The notes under the pieces: model-generated
What the model saw: only the letters and a program-made list of their open reading frames with translations
Database searches by the model: none
Told to the model about the DNA's origin: nothing
DNA from: Argentina anserina
Taxonomy: Eukaryota; Streptophyta; Magnoliopsida; Rosales; Rosaceae
Direction of reading: 5' to 3'
Assembly (NCBI RefSeq): GCF_933775445.1
Contig: NC_065877.1
Span: forward strand, 34,980,694 to 35,044,693
Length of the DNA: 64,000 nucleotides
Translations under genes and position numbers: made by a program
Shown: positions 14,027 to 26,646 of the stretch, one piece after another
How positions within the stretch are numbered: position 1 is the first letter of the stretch
Layout of the letters: the number at the start of each line of letters is the position of its first letter

Positions 14027-14034
14027 TATAAATA
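14027..14034 (+). promoter_or_regulatory. TATA box of the 5' LTR promoter
   Basis: TATAAATA lies about 320 bp into the LTR, just before a pyrimidine-rich leader, as expected for the U3/R boundary of a plant LTR. The same box is at 21817-21824 in the 3' LTR, from which transcription could read out toward the kinase gene. Confidence 0.65.
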
Positions 14035-14868
14035 GATGATTATGGAATTAGGGTTTCCATAATCAGAAACCCTTCTCTCTCTCTCAACCCGCCGCTCTCC
14101 CTTCTCTCTCACTCTCTCGACTTCTCTCTCTCTCTCCTCACGACTCTCTCTCTCTCCCCTGCCCTCCGACCTCAGCCCGCCGTGGCTCACACAGCCACAC
14201 CCTAGGCCACCGCAAGCTCGACTTCCCTCCCTCCTGGCCCGGACGCGACCTCCACCGTCGCCAAGAAGCCACGCCGAGCTCCCGCACCTCCTGCAAGATC
14301 GGCACCGATCTCCTTCGACACCACCGAGCTCAAGGCGAGCTTTCCACCATCAAATCAAGGTGAGATACATGCTATGGACGATTGTGTGATTGTTGTAATG
14401 AAATTTTGATGTATTGGAGTGAGATCGGATGGAGATAGAGGGGGAGGGATACCGCCGCCTAGTGGTGGCGCGTGGGGGAGCGTAGAGGGTGTAGGAGAGG
14501 GTCTGCGGCCGTAGGAAGGAAGAGGGGAAGGAGGGGGAGAATTTGGAGGCGGCGGTGGCGTCACACGCTCCGTGGTTAGCCTCGGCGCGTGGGCCCCACG
14601 CGCGGCCGGCCGGAGGTGGCGCGTGTGCCACACGCGCCGCCGTGTGAGGCGGTGTAAATGGTTTCGACTGAAAGGGTATTTTGGTAATTTACTGTGTAAC
14701 GGTAAATGTAAATGTAAATTTTATTTACGTATGGTAAATGTAATTAAGTTTTACCTACGGTAAATGTAATTATAATTTACTTTCAGTAAATGTAAAAAGT
14801 AAATTGTAAAAAGGGTAATTTAGTAAATTTTTATTTACTGAATTTGTATTTACATTAAATCGTACGTA

Positions 14869-15203
14869 TACGTACAGAAATACGTATTTAATATTTATAC
14901 GTACAGAAATACGTATTTAATATTTATACGTACAGAAATACGTATTAATATTTATACGTACAGAAATACGTATTAATATTTATACGTACAGAAATACGTA
15001 TTTAATATTTATACGTACAGTAATACGTATTTAATATTTATACGTACAGAAATACGTATTAATATTTATACGTACAGAAATACGTATTAATATTTATACG
15101 TACAGAAATACGTATTAATATTTATACGTACAGAAATACATATTTAATATTTATACGTACAGAAATACGTATTTAATATTTATACGGACAGAAATACGTA
15201 TTA
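14869..15203 (+). repeat. Minisatellite inside the 5' LTR (12 units of 27-29 bp)
   Basis: The unit is close to TACGTACAGAAATACGTAT followed by a TTAATATTTA spacer. Units differ mainly by a one- or two-base change in the T run, with single substitutions in units 6, 10 and 12. Each unit contains short inverted elements (TACGTA and ATACGTAT), so single strands could fold. Confidence 0.95.
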
Positions 15204-16680
15204 ATTGAGTATTGTACAGTAACCGTGAATAGTGAACAGTGAACAGTAACTTCGTATAAACCAAAATTGCTGAACAGTAACCGATTATTACTGTTTCGGC
15301 ATTTAAAGGTTTACGAAACGATTCTAAATGCTGGTTTTTATCTTTTTAAGGTGATCGCTAAATCGAGGAAAGGGAGTATCATCGGAAATTGAGGATTTAC
15401 GCTCAAGTCAATAAGGTGAGTAAAATCTCACTGAATTACGAATCTACCCTCGCGGTGATTCAACATTTTTGCAAGTGTGTTTATTTAATGAATTACAACA
15501 TGTATATAACTTAGTGGACTACGTATATATATAGTATAATGGTAATAAATACATATATATATATATATAGTTCATTAAAATTACATACTGTTATTAATTC
15601 ATTAAAAATAGTCATTTCGGTGACAGAAAAATTGTGCATGTGTGATTTTAATGGTACGATATGATGTGAGATTATCGTACGTAATTTTTCAGGTGTTTAT
15701 GAAATATGACATGTATATGATATAGTGGACTATGTATATATTGTATAAATGGTAAATAAATACAAATATATATAGTTTGCTATATAATATACTGTTATGA
15801 TTTTTATTATGATATATTGTGAAAGTTTTAAAACGTACAATATGATGAGTGATTATTGTACATGATTTTATCTCGGAAAATGTGAAATATTGTGATTTGT
15901 CTTCGGACGTGATGTGTGGTACAATATGATGTGAGATTATTGTACATGTGAGGCAAGTCGGAACCTAGCCTTTGGCCGGGCGAAAGTTACGATACAGTTA
16001 GAGCTCTAGTCTGTCTGCCATAGTACTGCATGAGGTAACGGGTGGTTATCTGATCATGGGTACTCAGCTTGTTTTGGATGTTGGGTGGCGGGTGGTTACC
16101 CAACATCAGCGGTATACTAAGTGAGGGGTAACGGATGTGTACCAGCGCTCATTAGTTACCATTTTGTGAAAGTATTTGAGTAACCAGATGGGTTGCTCGT
16201 TTTCTCATGATTTTCATTATACTGTGTTGATGTGGAGTTGTGTCTTTTATGAGACGAGAGTTATTTTAATATTTTACTCATACGAGCTGTAAAGCTTACC
16301 GGGTTTGTGTCTACAATCCCGGTGCACCAATTCAATGGTGTAGGGGATACTTCCGCAGGTGCTGAGTAGTAGTGATTGAGTGACGACTCCGAAGACTCGA
16401 AGTCGATCGCATCCAGTCGTGGTGAGGTTCCAGCGTGGATTTTGTGTGAGATTTGGTGTGATTTTATTTGTGAGGTTATTGTGAGGATTATACAATTCCA
16501 TTTGTTATATGTTGAATTATCATTTGGGTTTGTAATAATCGGCTTGACTGAGTTATATTTTAAACTCAGATGTGATCCGCTGCGACATTAAAATGATTTC
16601 GATTTCATTGAGATTATTTTTGTGTTTAACGATTTTAAGATTTTAAGTTTTGAAGCTCGAAATTTTAGGGTCGTTACAGT

Positions 16681-16693
16681 TGGTATCAGAGCC
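16681..16693 (+). other. Primer binding site (initiator tRNA-Met type)
   Basis: TGGTATCAGAGCC begins two bases after the 5' LTR end. This is the usual plant retrotransposon PBS, complementary to the 3' end of initiator methionine tRNA, and would prime minus-strand synthesis. Confidence 0.95.
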
Positions 16694-16964
16694 TAAGTGC
16701 GTATTTGGCGATTATCAATACCATCCAGGAGCGATGATCCGACTGCAGGCGGGCTCCCATCACATGCTCCTCGGTATTGATATGTCGTCGGGTACGCGAG
16801 AGTGTTTTAGGAGCCATACCTCACGGTTTGGTCCTCTAAGGAGTATCGTGATGATACTTCGATGATTTATCAGATTTTGGAATGTCATGTTGATACCTAT
16901 TGAATCTGTTTAGTTGAATTCGAGATTTCACAAGTATTGACTAAGTATATTGTTTTTGAAGGTG

Positions 16965-19900
16965 ATGAACGGTGACAAGGGCCGAGGACAGGGCCGAGGA
17001 CGGGCGAGAGGCCGAGGTCGAGGTAGGACCACAGGCCGAGTCCGCAACGTGGAGAACCTTTATGAGGAGGCTGCTCCACAGGTAGAGCAGGTAGGCCGAG
17101 GTCGAGGTAGGGCCACAGGTCGAGTCCGCAACGTGGAGAACCTCTATGAGGAGGCTGCTCCGCAGGAGGAGCAGGATGAGCCAGCTCCTGCGGTTAGAGA
17201 TGACGGTCGAGTGTTGAAGCTGATCAAGGATATTAGTGCACTGTCAGCTCCGACATTTCATGGGGGACTAGACCACATGGTAGCTGACCATTGGATCGAG
17301 GGTATGGAGGCTTATTTTGAGTTGATGGAGTGCACAGAGATTGAGAAGAGAAAGATAGCTACATTCTTTCTCAAGGGTGATGCTCTAGATTGGTGGAAGA
17401 GCATGAGACAGACTGTGGATGTGTCTACATTCACATGGGGAGATTTCACCACCATATTCCAAGAGAAGTATTTCCCAGCCTCAGTACAGGAGGACTTAGA
17501 GTTGGAGTTTCTGGCATTGGTGCAGGGAGACATGACCATTAGAGAGTATGATGCTCGATTCTCGCAACTGTATCGGTATGTCAGGCCTATGGGTGCGACT
17601 GCTTTAGCTCAGAAGTATCTACGTGGGCTGAAACAGGAGTACAAGACCATGATATCAGTCCTTTGCCTGACTTCACGGGAGCAGATATTTGAGAGTGCTA
17701 TGAGTTTGGAGCAAGCAGAGAAGACTCGAGCAGGTGATGTGGGGAATAGAGATGCGAAGGGGAAAGGCAAGGCAGTCTATACAGGCAGCGAGCACTCAGG
17801 ACCGAAGGATAGGTCATGGAAGAGGCCAAGACCCCACTATCAGGCCCCGACAAGGGCACCACCCTTAGCTATCAGGGCAGCACCAGTCAGACCATTAGCA
17901 GCAGTGAGGTGTTATGGCTGCAATGAGATGGGACATTACGCCTCAGCATGTCCGAAACCGAAGAGAGGAGGGTGCCACCGGTGCGGGCAGCTGGGGCACA
18001 TAGCTCGAGATTGTACCCGACCACTTCCGGGTAGACAGGAACGGCCACAGAGACAGCTACCAGCAGGCCAAGCTAGAGTGTTCGCAGTGGGTCAGCGAGA
18101 CACAGGAGTGGAAGGTACATTATCACTTTTTGACTACCTTGCTAGAGTGTTGTTTGATACGGGAGCATCGCATTCATTCATTGCTAGTTCGGTAGTGGAG
18201 ATGCTAGGATTGATTCCTACACCTCTCGGGGACGCCTTATGTGTCACTTCACCCCTTGGAGTGTCACTTGAGTTAGAGACAATCTGCAAAGCTTGTCCTA
18301 TATTGATTGGGAGTAGAGAGTTCTCTGCTTCGTTGATTGTGATTCCGGACCACACTTATGATGTGATCTTGGGGATTGATTGGTTGAGACCACAGCATGC
18401 TGTGATTGATTGTTTCGACATGGTAGTGTCCTTTCATAGACCTGGAGAGCCAGTGTTTCGTTATCGTTGCCTCAAGTCCGACAACGCCATGAGATCAGGA
18501 GTTTTGGCACATGTGGAGTCAGTGGATCAGGAAGTGACTATCACAGACATTGTGGTAGTATCGGAGTTTGGTGAAGTGTTCCAAGAGATACCGGGGCTAC
18601 CTCCTCGAAGAGTGGTAGATTTCTGCATTGATGTAGTACCCGGTACAGCACCTGTGTCAAAGGCGCCATATAGAATGGGGCAGAATGAACTTAAGGAGCT
18701 GAAGGTGCAGATCGATGAGTTATTAGACCAAGGGTTCATTAGACCTAGTGTTTCACCTTGGGGAGCACCTGTTTTGTTCGTGAAGAAGAAAGATGGTTCT
18801 CTGCGGTTATGTGTGGACTACAGAGAACTGAACAAGGTGACCATCAAGAATAGGTATCCCTTACCTAGGATTGATGACTTGTTCGATCAGCTCAAGGGTG
18901 CCACAGTGTTCTCTAAGATTGATTTGAGATCCGGTTATCATCAACTCAGAGTGAAGGAAGAAGATATATCGAAGACAGCCTTCAGGACCCGGTATGGACA
19001 TTATGAGTTTGTCGTCATGCCATTTGGTCTAACGAATGCACCAGCTGTCTTCATGAGTTTGATGAACCAAGTATTTAGCCCGTACTTGGATGAGTTTGTT
19101 GTGGTGTTTGTGGATGACATTCTGATATACTCCAAGACACAAGAAGAACATGTGGTGCATCTGAGAACAGTGTTGCAGACCTTGAAAGAGGCGAGACTGT
19201 ATGCCAAGCTAGAGAAGTGTGAGTTCTGGAAAGAAGAGGTCAAATTCCTTGGTCATGTTGTCTCAAAAGATGGAGTACTAGTGGACCCAGCAAAGGTAGA
19301 GGCAGTGAAGAATTGGAGTCGTCCAAAGAACCCTACAGAGATACGTAGTTTCCTCGGGTTGGCAGGTTACTACAGGAGGTTTATCGAGGGGTTTTCTAGT
19401 ATAGCATCTTCATTGACCAAGTTGACCAAGAAAGATACTCCGTTTGTGTGGACGGATGCATGTGAGGAAGCATTCAACAAACTAAAGACTAGACTGACCA
19501 CAGCTCCAGTGTTGACAATTCCCTCTAGTGGTGGTGGCTATGTCATTTACAGTGATGCTTCACTCCAGGGTTTGGGTTGTGTGTTGATGCAGCATGGAGG
19601 AGTCGTTGCATATGGCTCGAGACAGTTGAAGATTCATGAGAAGAATTATCCGACACACGACCTAGAGCTTGCGGCAGTTGTATTTGCCCTGAAGATTTGG
19701 AGACATTACTTGTATGGTGAGAAATTTCAACTCTTTTCAGATCATAAGAGTTTGAAGTACTTGTTCTCACAGAAGGAGCTGAATATGAGGCAGAGGAGGT
19801 GGATGGAACTCCTCAAGGACTATGACTTCACATTAGAGTACCACCCGGGGAAGGCAAATGTGGTGGCTGATGCCTTGAGCAGAAAACCGAGAGGAGTAGT

Positions 19901-21458
19901 AGCTTCACTTATGGTCCAGGAATGGTTCATGCTAGAAGCTGCATCAGAGTTTGATTTGGTACCATCGGGAGGAGAACCAAGGGTCTTTCTTGGTAGTGTC
20001 ACAGTGCAACCCACATTGATCACGAGGATCATACAGGGTCAGGCGCAGGATAGACTCTTGCGAGCTAAGTTGGCGGATCTTGTAGTTGATACGCTTGATG
20101 GGTGTCCTTCTGAGTGGAGAGTTGGACCCGATGGAGGGTTGAGGTTTGGGGCAAGATTGTGTGTTCTAGATTGTGATGATCTTCGGGAGGAGGTTCTTCG
20201 TACGGCACATCGTTCACGCTATACCGTCCATCCAGGGAACACCAAGATGTACAAGGACCTATGCAGACAATTCTGGTGGAACGGTATGAAGAAAGATGTA
20301 GCAGAGTTTGTATCGAAGTGCCTTACATGTCAGCAAGTGAAAGCAGAGCATCAACGACCAGCTGGCATGTTGAAACCACTGACTATTCCTCTTTGGAAGT
20401 GGGAGCAGATATCTATGGATTTTGTGACCGGGTTGCCTAGATCGAAGAAGGGTCACGATGCCATATGGGTGATTGTCGATCGATTGACGAAGTCGGCTCA
20501 TTTTCTCCCAGTGTCGATGAAGTACTCAATAGACGTGCTTGGGAAGCTATATGTGGATGAGGTAGTGAGACTTCATGGTGCTCCAGTTTCTATTGTTTCC
20601 GATAGAGATGCACGTTTCACTTCGAAGTTCTGGGGTGGTTTGCAGAAGGCGATGGGCACTACCTTGGATATGAGTACAGCTTTTCACCCTCAGACGGATG
20701 GACAGACGGAGAGGGTGAATCAGGTGATGGAGGACATGTTGAGAGCATGTGTGTTGGATTTCAAGGGTAGCTGGGAAGATCATTTGAGATTGATTGAGTT
20801 TGCCTACAACAACAGCTACCATTCTAGCATCGGCATGGCACCTTATGAGGCACTTTATGGTAGACCATGTCGATCTCCGATCTGTTGGGCCGAAGTTGGT
20901 GATGAGGCACTGATGGGTCCAGAGGTGGTTCAGGAAACCACGGAGAAGATCTCGATCATTCGAGATAGAATCCGGACCGCTCAGAGTAGACAGAAGAGCT
21001 ATGCAGACTTGAAAAGGAGACATGTGGAATTTGAGGTCGGTGATCATGTGTTCTTGAAAGTTTCACCTATGAGAGGTGTAGTGAGATTCGGCAAGAAAGG
21101 AAAGTTGGCACCGAGGTACGTTGGGCCCTTTGAGATACTTGAGAAGGTGGGCGAACTAGCTTATCGACTAGCCTTGCCTACTAGTATGTCGTGTGTTCAC
21201 AATGTCTTCCACATTTCCATGCTGAGGAAGTATATACCAGATGAGTCACATGTGATCGATCATAGCACCATTGAAGTGAAGGAAAATGCCACTTTTGTTG
21301 TCGAGCCGGTTCGTATCCTGGATAGATCCACTAAGAAGCTACGGAGGAGAGAAGTTGGGCTAGTCAAGGTGTTGTGGAGTCACCATGATGAGGGTGATGC
21401 ATCTTGGGAGCTAGAGTCAGACATGATGACCAGATATCCACAGTTGTTTGATGAGTGA
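16965..21458 (+). CDS. Gypsy gag-pol polyprotein (intact)
   Basis: A single 1497-aa frame with no stop. The ATG at 16965 is the first Met. The N-terminus has a Gly/Arg-rich region with two copies of a [16 protein letters not shown] repeat. A gag domain follows (WWKSM, then an [18 protein letters not shown] region), with two CCHC zinc knuckles from about residue 316 ([14 protein letters not shown] and [14 protein letters not shown]). The aspartic protease motif DTGAS is at about 398, reverse transcriptase has its FVDD catalytic motif at about 715-718, and RNase H begins near 864. The integrase has an HHCC finger from about 1082 and a D1152/D1213/E1249 triad. The C-terminus ([17 protein letters not shown]..) resembles the divergent chromodomain of Tekay elements. 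No frame loss is seen, so the element may be autonomous. Confidence 0.97.
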   Translation: MNGDKGRGQGRGRARGRGRGRTTGRVRNVENLYEEAAPQVEQVGRGRGRATGRVRNVENLYEEAAPQEEQDEPAPAVRDDGRVLKLIKDISALSAPTFHGGLDHMVADHWIEGMEAYFELMECTEIEKRKIATFFLKGDALDWWKSMRQTVDVSTFTWGDFTTIFQEKYFPASVQEDLELEFLALVQGDMTIREYDARFSQLYRYVRPMGATALAQKYLRGLKQEYKTMISVLCLTSREQIFESAMSLEQAEKTRAGDVGNRDAKGKGKAVYTGSEHSGPKDRSWKRPRPHYQAPTRAPPLAIRAAPVRPLAAVRCYGCNEMGHYASACPKPKRGGCHRCGQLGHIARDCTRPLPGRQERPQRQLPAGQARVFAVGQRDTGVEGTLSLFDYLARVLFDTGASHSFIASSVVEMLGLIPTPLGDALCVTSPLGVSLELETICKACPILIGSREFSASLIVIPDHTYDVILGIDWLRPQHAVIDCFDMVVSFHRPGEPVFRYRCLKSDNAMRSGVLAHVESVDQEVTITDIVVVSEFGEVFQEIPGLPPRRVVDFCIDVVPGTAPVSKAPYRMGQNELKELKVQIDELLDQGFIRPSVSPWGAPVLFVKKKDGSLRLCVDYRELNKVTIKNRYPLPRIDDLFDQLKGATVFSKIDLRSGYHQLRVKEEDISKTAFRTRYGHYEFVVMPFGLTNAPAVFMSLMNQVFSPYLDEFVVVFVDDILIYSKTQEEHVVHLRTVLQTLKEARLYAKLEKCEFWKEEVKFLGHVVSKDGVLVDPAKVEAVKNWSRPKNPTEIRSFLGLAGYYRRFIEGFSSIASSLTKLTKKDTPFVWTDACEEAFNKLKTRLTTAPVLTIPSSGGGYVIYSDASLQGLGCVLMQHGGVVAYGSRQLKIHEKNYPTHDLELAAVVFALKIWRHYLYGEKFQLFSDHKSLKYLFSQKELNMRQRRWMELLKDYDFTLEYHPGKANVVADALSRKPRGVVASLMVQEWFMLEAASEFDLVPSGGEPRVFLGSVTVQPTLITRIIQGQAQDRLLRAKLADLVVDTLDGCPSEWRVGPDGGLRFGARLCVLDCDDLREEVLRTAHRSRYTVHPGNTKMYKDLCRQFWWNGMKKDVAEFVSKCLTCQQVKAEHQRPAGMLKPLTIPLWKWEQISMDFVTGLPRSKKGHDAIWVIVDRLTKSAHFLPVSMKYSIDVLGKLYVDEVVRLHGAPVSIVSDRDARFTSKFWGGLQKAMGTTLDMSTAFHPQTDGQTERVNQVMEDMLRACVLDFKGSWEDHLRLIEFAYNNSYHSSIGMAPYEALYGRPCRSPICWAEVGDEALMGPEVVQETTEKISIIRDRIRTAQSRQKSYADLKRRHVEFEVGDHVFLKVSPMRGVVRFGKKGKLAPRYVGPFEILEKVGELAYRLALPTSMSCVHNVFHISMLRKYIPDESHVIDHSTIEVKENATFVVEPVRILDRSTKKLRRREVGLVKVLWSHHDEGDASWELESDMMTRYPQLFDE

Positions 21459-21485
21459 GTTTGAATTTCGGGACGAAATTCCTTT

Positions 21486-21493
21486 AAGGGGGG
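21486..21493 (+). other. Polypurine tract
   Basis: AAGGGGGG lies five bases before the 3' LTR, where plus-strand priming is expected. Confidence 0.85.
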
Positions 21494-21498
21494 TAGAT

Positions 21499-24468
21499 TG
21501 TAATAACCCTCGTTTTCAAACAATATTTGAATTTAATTAAATTCTATTGAGTTGTGAATTTTGTTTTAAATCGAATTTGAGTTGTTTGCAATCGTTACGA
21601 AACGGAAACGGAAGCGTTCCGAGAACGTTTAATAAGAAAACGTTACGTTTCCGAACGAATTTATCGACTTTTATTTCGTCGCTCGGTTGTGAAAACTTTC
21701 TTCACGGAAGTTGTAGAGCTCGTCGATACGAGTTCGTGGATATGTGACGCGTTCGAATCGGACGTCGGAGGTAAAAGTTATTAACGTCGGAAGTTAGTTT
21801 CCGATTTGGAAACTAGTATAAATAGATGATTATGGAATTAGGGTTTCCATAATCAGAAACCCTTCTCTCTCTCTCAACCCGCCGCTCTCCCTTCTCTCTC
21901 ACTCTCTCGACTTCTCTCTCTCTCTCCTCACGACTCTCTCTCTCTCCCCTGCCCTCCGACCTCAGCCCGCCGTGGCTCACACAGCCACACCCTAGGCCAC
22001 CGCAAGCTCGACTTCCCTCCCTCCTGGCCCGGACGCGACCTCCACCGTCGCCAAGAAGCCACGCCGAGCTCCCGCACCTCCTGCAAGATCGGCACCGATC
22101 TCCTTCGACACCACCGAGCTCAAGGCGAGCTTTCCACCATCAAATCAAGGTGAGATACATGCTATGGACGATTGTGTGATTGTTGTAATGAAATTTTGAT
22201 GTATTGGAGTGAGATCGGATGGAGATAGAGGGGGAGGGATACCGCCGCCTAGTGGTGGCGCGTGGGGGAGCGTAGAGGGTGTAGGAGAGGGTCTGCGGCC
22301 GTAGGAAGGAAGAGGGGAAGGAGGGGGAGAATTTGGAGGCGGCGGTGGCGTCACACGCTCCGTGGTTAGCCTCGGCGCGTGGGCCCCACGCGCGGCCGGC
22401 CGGAGGTGGCGCGTGTGCCACACGCGCCGCCGTGTGAGGCGGTGTAAATGGTTTCGACTGAAAGGGTATTTTGGTAATTTACTGTGTAACGGTAAATGTA
22501 AATGTAAATTTTATTTACGTATGGTAAATGTAATTAAGTTTTACCTACGGTAAATGTAATTATAATTTACTTTCAGTAAATGTAAAAAGTAAATTGTAAA
22601 AAGGGTAATTTAGTAAATTTTTATTTACTGAATTTGTATTTACATTAAATCGTACGTATACGTACAGAAATACGTATTTAATATTTATACGTACAGAAAT
22701 ACGTATTTAATATTTATACGTACAGAAATACGTATTAATATTTATACGTACAGAAATACGTATTAATATTTATACGTACAGAAATACGTATTTAATATTT
22801 ATACGTACAGTAATACGTATTTAATATTTATACGTACAGAAATACGTATTAATATTTATACGTACAGAAATACGTATTAATATTTATACGTACAGAAATA
22901 CGTATTAATATTTATACGTACAGAAATACATATTTAATATTTATACGTACAGAAATACGTATTTAATATTTATACGGACAGAAATACGTATTAATTGAGT
23001 ATTGTACAGTAACCGTGAATAGTGAACAGTGAACAGTAACTTCGTATAAACCAAAATTGCTGAACAGTAACCGATTATTACTGTTTCGGCATTTAAAGGT
23101 TTACGAAACGATTCTAAATGCTGGTTTTTATCTTTTTAAGGTGATCGCTAAATCGAGGAAAGGGAGTATCATCGGAAATTGAGGATTTACGCTCAAGTCA
23201 ATAAGGTGAGTAAAATCTCACTGAATTACGAATCTACCCTCGCGGTGATTCAACATTTTTGCAAGTGTGTTTATTTAATGAATTACAACATGTATATAAC
23301 TTAGTGGACTACGTATATATATAGTATAATGGTAATAAATACATATATATATATATATAGTTCATTAAAATTACATACTGTTATTAATTCATTAAAAATA
23401 GTCATTTCGGTGACAGAAAAATTGTGCATGTGTGATTTTAATGGTACGATATGATGTGAGATTATCGTACGTAATTTTTCAGGTGTTTATGAAATATGAC
23501 ATGTATATGATATAGTGGACTATGTATATATTGTATAAATGGTAAATAAATACAAATATATATAGTTTGCTATATAATATACTGTTATGATTTTTATTAT
23601 GATATATTGTGAAAGTTTTAAAACGTACAATATGATGAGTGATTATTGTACATGATTTTATCTCGGAAAATGTGAAATATTGTGATTTGTCTTCGGACGT
23701 GATGTGTGGTACAATATGATGTGAGATTATTGTACATGTGAGGCAAGTCGGAACCTAGCCTTTGGCCGGGCGAAAGTTACGATACAGTTAGAGCTCTAGT
23801 CTGTCTGCCATAGTACTGCATGAGGTAACGGGTGGTTATCTGATCATGGGTACTCAGCTTGTTTTGGATGTTGGGTGGCGGGTGGTTACCCAACATCAGC
23901 GGTATACTAAGTGAGGGGTAACGGATGTGTACCAGCGCTCATTAGTTACCATTTTGTGAAAGTATTTGAGTAACCAGATGGGTTGCTCGTTTTCTCATGA
24001 TTTTCATTATACTGTGTTGATGTGGAGTTGTGTCTTTTATGAGACGAGAGTTATTTTAATATTTTACTCATACGAGCTGTAAAGCTTACCGGGTTTGTGT
24101 CTACAATCCCGGTGCACCAATTCAATGGTGTAGGGGATACTTCCGCAGGTGCTGAGTAGTAGTGATTGAGTGACGACTCCGAAGACTCGAAGTCGATCGC
24201 ATCCAGTCGTGGTGAGGTTCCAGCGTGGATTTTGTGTGAGATTTGGTGTGATTTTATTTGTGAGGTTATTGTGAGGATTATACAATTCCATTTGTTATAT
24301 GTTGAATTATCATTTGGGTTTGTAATAATCGGCTTGACTGAGTTATATTTTAAACTCAGATGTGATCCGCTGCGACATTAAAATGATTTCGATTTCATTG
24401 AGATTATTTTTGTGTTTAACGATTTTAAGATTTTAAGTTTTGAAGCTCGAAATTTTAGGGTCGTTACA
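21499..24468 (+). repeat. 3' LTR of the gypsy element
   Basis: A 2970-bp copy of the 5' LTR with canonical TG..CA ends. It carries the same TATA box (21817-21824) and the same 12-unit minisatellite (22659-22993). Confidence 0.95.
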
Positions 24469-26646
24469 CTCTCTCTCCAAAACCAGCAAGTTTTTAAGCT
24501 TTTCATCATCTCTACAGAACAAGCGGTCGAGAGTACGTAGGGTTACTATTTTGATCGCATTATTGATTGATCACATTTTGGCGAGGCTGGCCAAGGCTTA
24601 TATATCTTTTGCATGAAGGACTTGATTTTCCTAGCTTGGACTTAATAATGATGTCGAGTTGTCGAGTTGCACCGATAAGGAGGAGCTAGGATTGAAAATT
24701 TGTTCTTGCTGCCTTAGATTGTAAAGGTAATCATCAATGATTGGCTACTAAACATCAAGTGCACCGAAGTCATACAATCATACGGTGCATACCCTCAAAA
24801 ACCTACTCAATCCCCATGATTCAATTTAGGTCATTCCGTTCTGTCTTAAAAAAAACAATTTGTTGAAATTGCTTAAACTATATATTCCCGCTATAATCAT
24901 CAGCCAAGACCAAAGGAAACCAATATACGTATGGGATCCTATATACCTTGATGTGAAAATCAAAATTAGACGAGAGATTGAATATGAGAAGCAGAAAGAT
25001 GAAATGTCACATGTTTTGTGAGCATTAATTTGTTGTAGGGCAGTTTATTAGGTAACTCATTTAAAAGAATAATTTTGTTTTTGATCAAACAAACATTTCA
25101 CTGGACATGATACATAACAGTATACATGAGTTTTTGTTCGGAACAGATCAAATAAGATTCCAAATGAGGAACTCATATGTGGAAGGGAAAGAATAACATA
25201 TTTAAACACATACGCAAATAAACATGGATAGCAAATGAAATAAATTTGCCGACTACTTTTCATTTGCCCACCCTTGTAAACTCATGTCATGTGTTCAATT
25301 GCTCAATTATTATCTAAATATGAGTTGAGAAAAGACACATGACATATATGGGCACAAAATGAGAAAATGTTGCGTGGTCGGCAAATTTGCTTTCAGATAA
25401 TAAACATACGCAAACAAATAATAATGTAGTAAAGAACACAAAAACAAACACCAAACAACGACAAAGTGACTAATAACTTCGCTTCTCCAGACCAAGACAT
25501 AGTAATTCGGGCTACCTTGGGATCGACTAACAAACCTGTTTTGCTTGAACGAAAGAATAGATTGAATTAAAGAAAAGAAGATGGAATTATAAAATTGATG
25601 GGCTCATCCTCATGGGATTGTGAATCCAATGGATGTTCCCAACCCACTCCATCTAAGGAATCAAAAGGCACCGCTTACCATCTGGGCTATAGTTCCATTT
25701 ATCCAAGAAAAGATCTGGTCTTGGACCTTTTTGGAGATTAGCCCAAATTGAAATCGGCAAAGCCGAGAAGAAGAACACTACTCCTTTGACAAGTTCCAAG
25801 CAAATCACCCGACATGAAAACACAAAAGGTCCTCTCAAACATAATAATTAAACCCAGAAAAAGAAAAAACCACCTTTCAATACAAGTTTTACCAATTCTA
25901 AGTTTCCATACACACATTTTTGGGCAGCCATAAAATAAAGAGTTTGAAATGCCAATTTTGCAGAAGAGAGTGAGGAGGTTTAGATATGCCAGAAGAAGAA
26001 GCTGTAACGTAGTGGAGTGCCAAGTGGGAGGAAGCAAATATGGAAAGAGGCATTGCATCATCAGCATCACTGCAAACACCCTTGTTGTTGTTCCTCATCC
26101 TCGCTCCTTTTCATGTCTAACGCACGTTTGTGGTGCCCTTCTTCCTCAAAAAAGAACCAAACCGCATTGGTTGTGCTTCTTGGTTTTCTGGTCTAGCATG
26201 GACTCGGCGCCCTTTCTTTAATGTTGTTTTGTCTCTTTCTATCTCTCTCCGCGAGTGAAATGTGAGTCAGTTTGTGTTTATAAGCTGTATATGAGCTTAT
26301 CATGTCATATGATCACTGGTTCGGATTCTGTTTCTGGGTTGGTGTCTGGTTCTTTTTTGCCTTTGCATGTCTTTGGTTCCATCTTAAGGGTCTTGTTTCG
26401 TTGAGAATCATGGTCTAATTTGCTCAAATGGGCTGTGTTGGTTTTGGGTTAGATTGTTTCTGAAAAGGGTCTAATGTGTTGTTTTTGAATTTTGATGTTC
26501 TGAGTGGGTTTCCTGGTTTAGGAGATTTTTATGCATTTTGGTTTTGTTTGAATTGGTGAGTTTGTGTTTCCCTTTCAAGATTGGTTCTTTTGGTGAATGA
26601 GGGTGTTTTAGAGTTGTGGGGGGTTTGATTTTAGGGTTTTGAGAAC
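24469..26646. other. Intergenic DNA and probable kinase promoter/leader
   Basis: No supported gene. The first part continues the (CT)n target site and includes a small inverted repeat (TGCACCG..CGGTGCA, about 24759-24796). From about 25950 the sequence becomes leader-like, with a pyrimidine-rich stretch near 26225-26250 and T/G-rich DNA up to the kinase start, probably the 5' UTR. Confidence 0.5.

Larger units (their letters stand above)
13709..16678 (+). repeat. 5' LTR of the gypsy element
   Basis: A 2970-bp direct repeat of 21499-24468. It ends GTCGTTACA and starts TCTAATAACCC where the 3' copy has TGTAATAACCC. It carries a TATA box near 14027, a pyrimidine-rich leader, a 12-unit minisatellite (14869-15203) and, further on, two imperfect copies of an AT-rich ~200-bp segment (about 15490-15820). 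Several short open frames inside recur in the 3' LTR and look non-coding. Confidence 0.95.
13709..24468 (+). mobile_element. Complete Ty3/gypsy LTR retrotransposon, chromovirus (Tekay/Del-like), very young
   Basis: The element is 10.76 kb: two 2970-bp LTRs around a 4.8-kb internal region with an intact gag-pol frame. A 5-bp target duplication (CTCTC) flanks it at 13704-13708 and 24469-24473, although the target is a CT repeat and therefore weakly informative. Reading the LTRs side by side at a constant offset of 7790, I saw no difference except the second base, where the 5' LTR begins TC and the 3' LTR TG. This implies a very recent insertion. The PBS matches the initiator-tRNA-Met type. The clade call rests on LTR length, pol order and a chromodomain-like C-terminus. 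Confidence 0.95.

Noticed and set aside
14350..14763. Open frames of 63-93 codons on both strands inside the gypsy LTR (repeated at 22140-22553)
   Set aside because: They are exact LTR duplicates in low-complexity GC-rich DNA, overlap on both strands and show no domain. They are best explained as LTR sequence.
16376..16865. Short plus-strand frames near the 5' LTR end and PBS
   Set aside because: One spans the LTR end and the other the primer binding site; neither has a domain, and the real gag start lies downstream at 16965.
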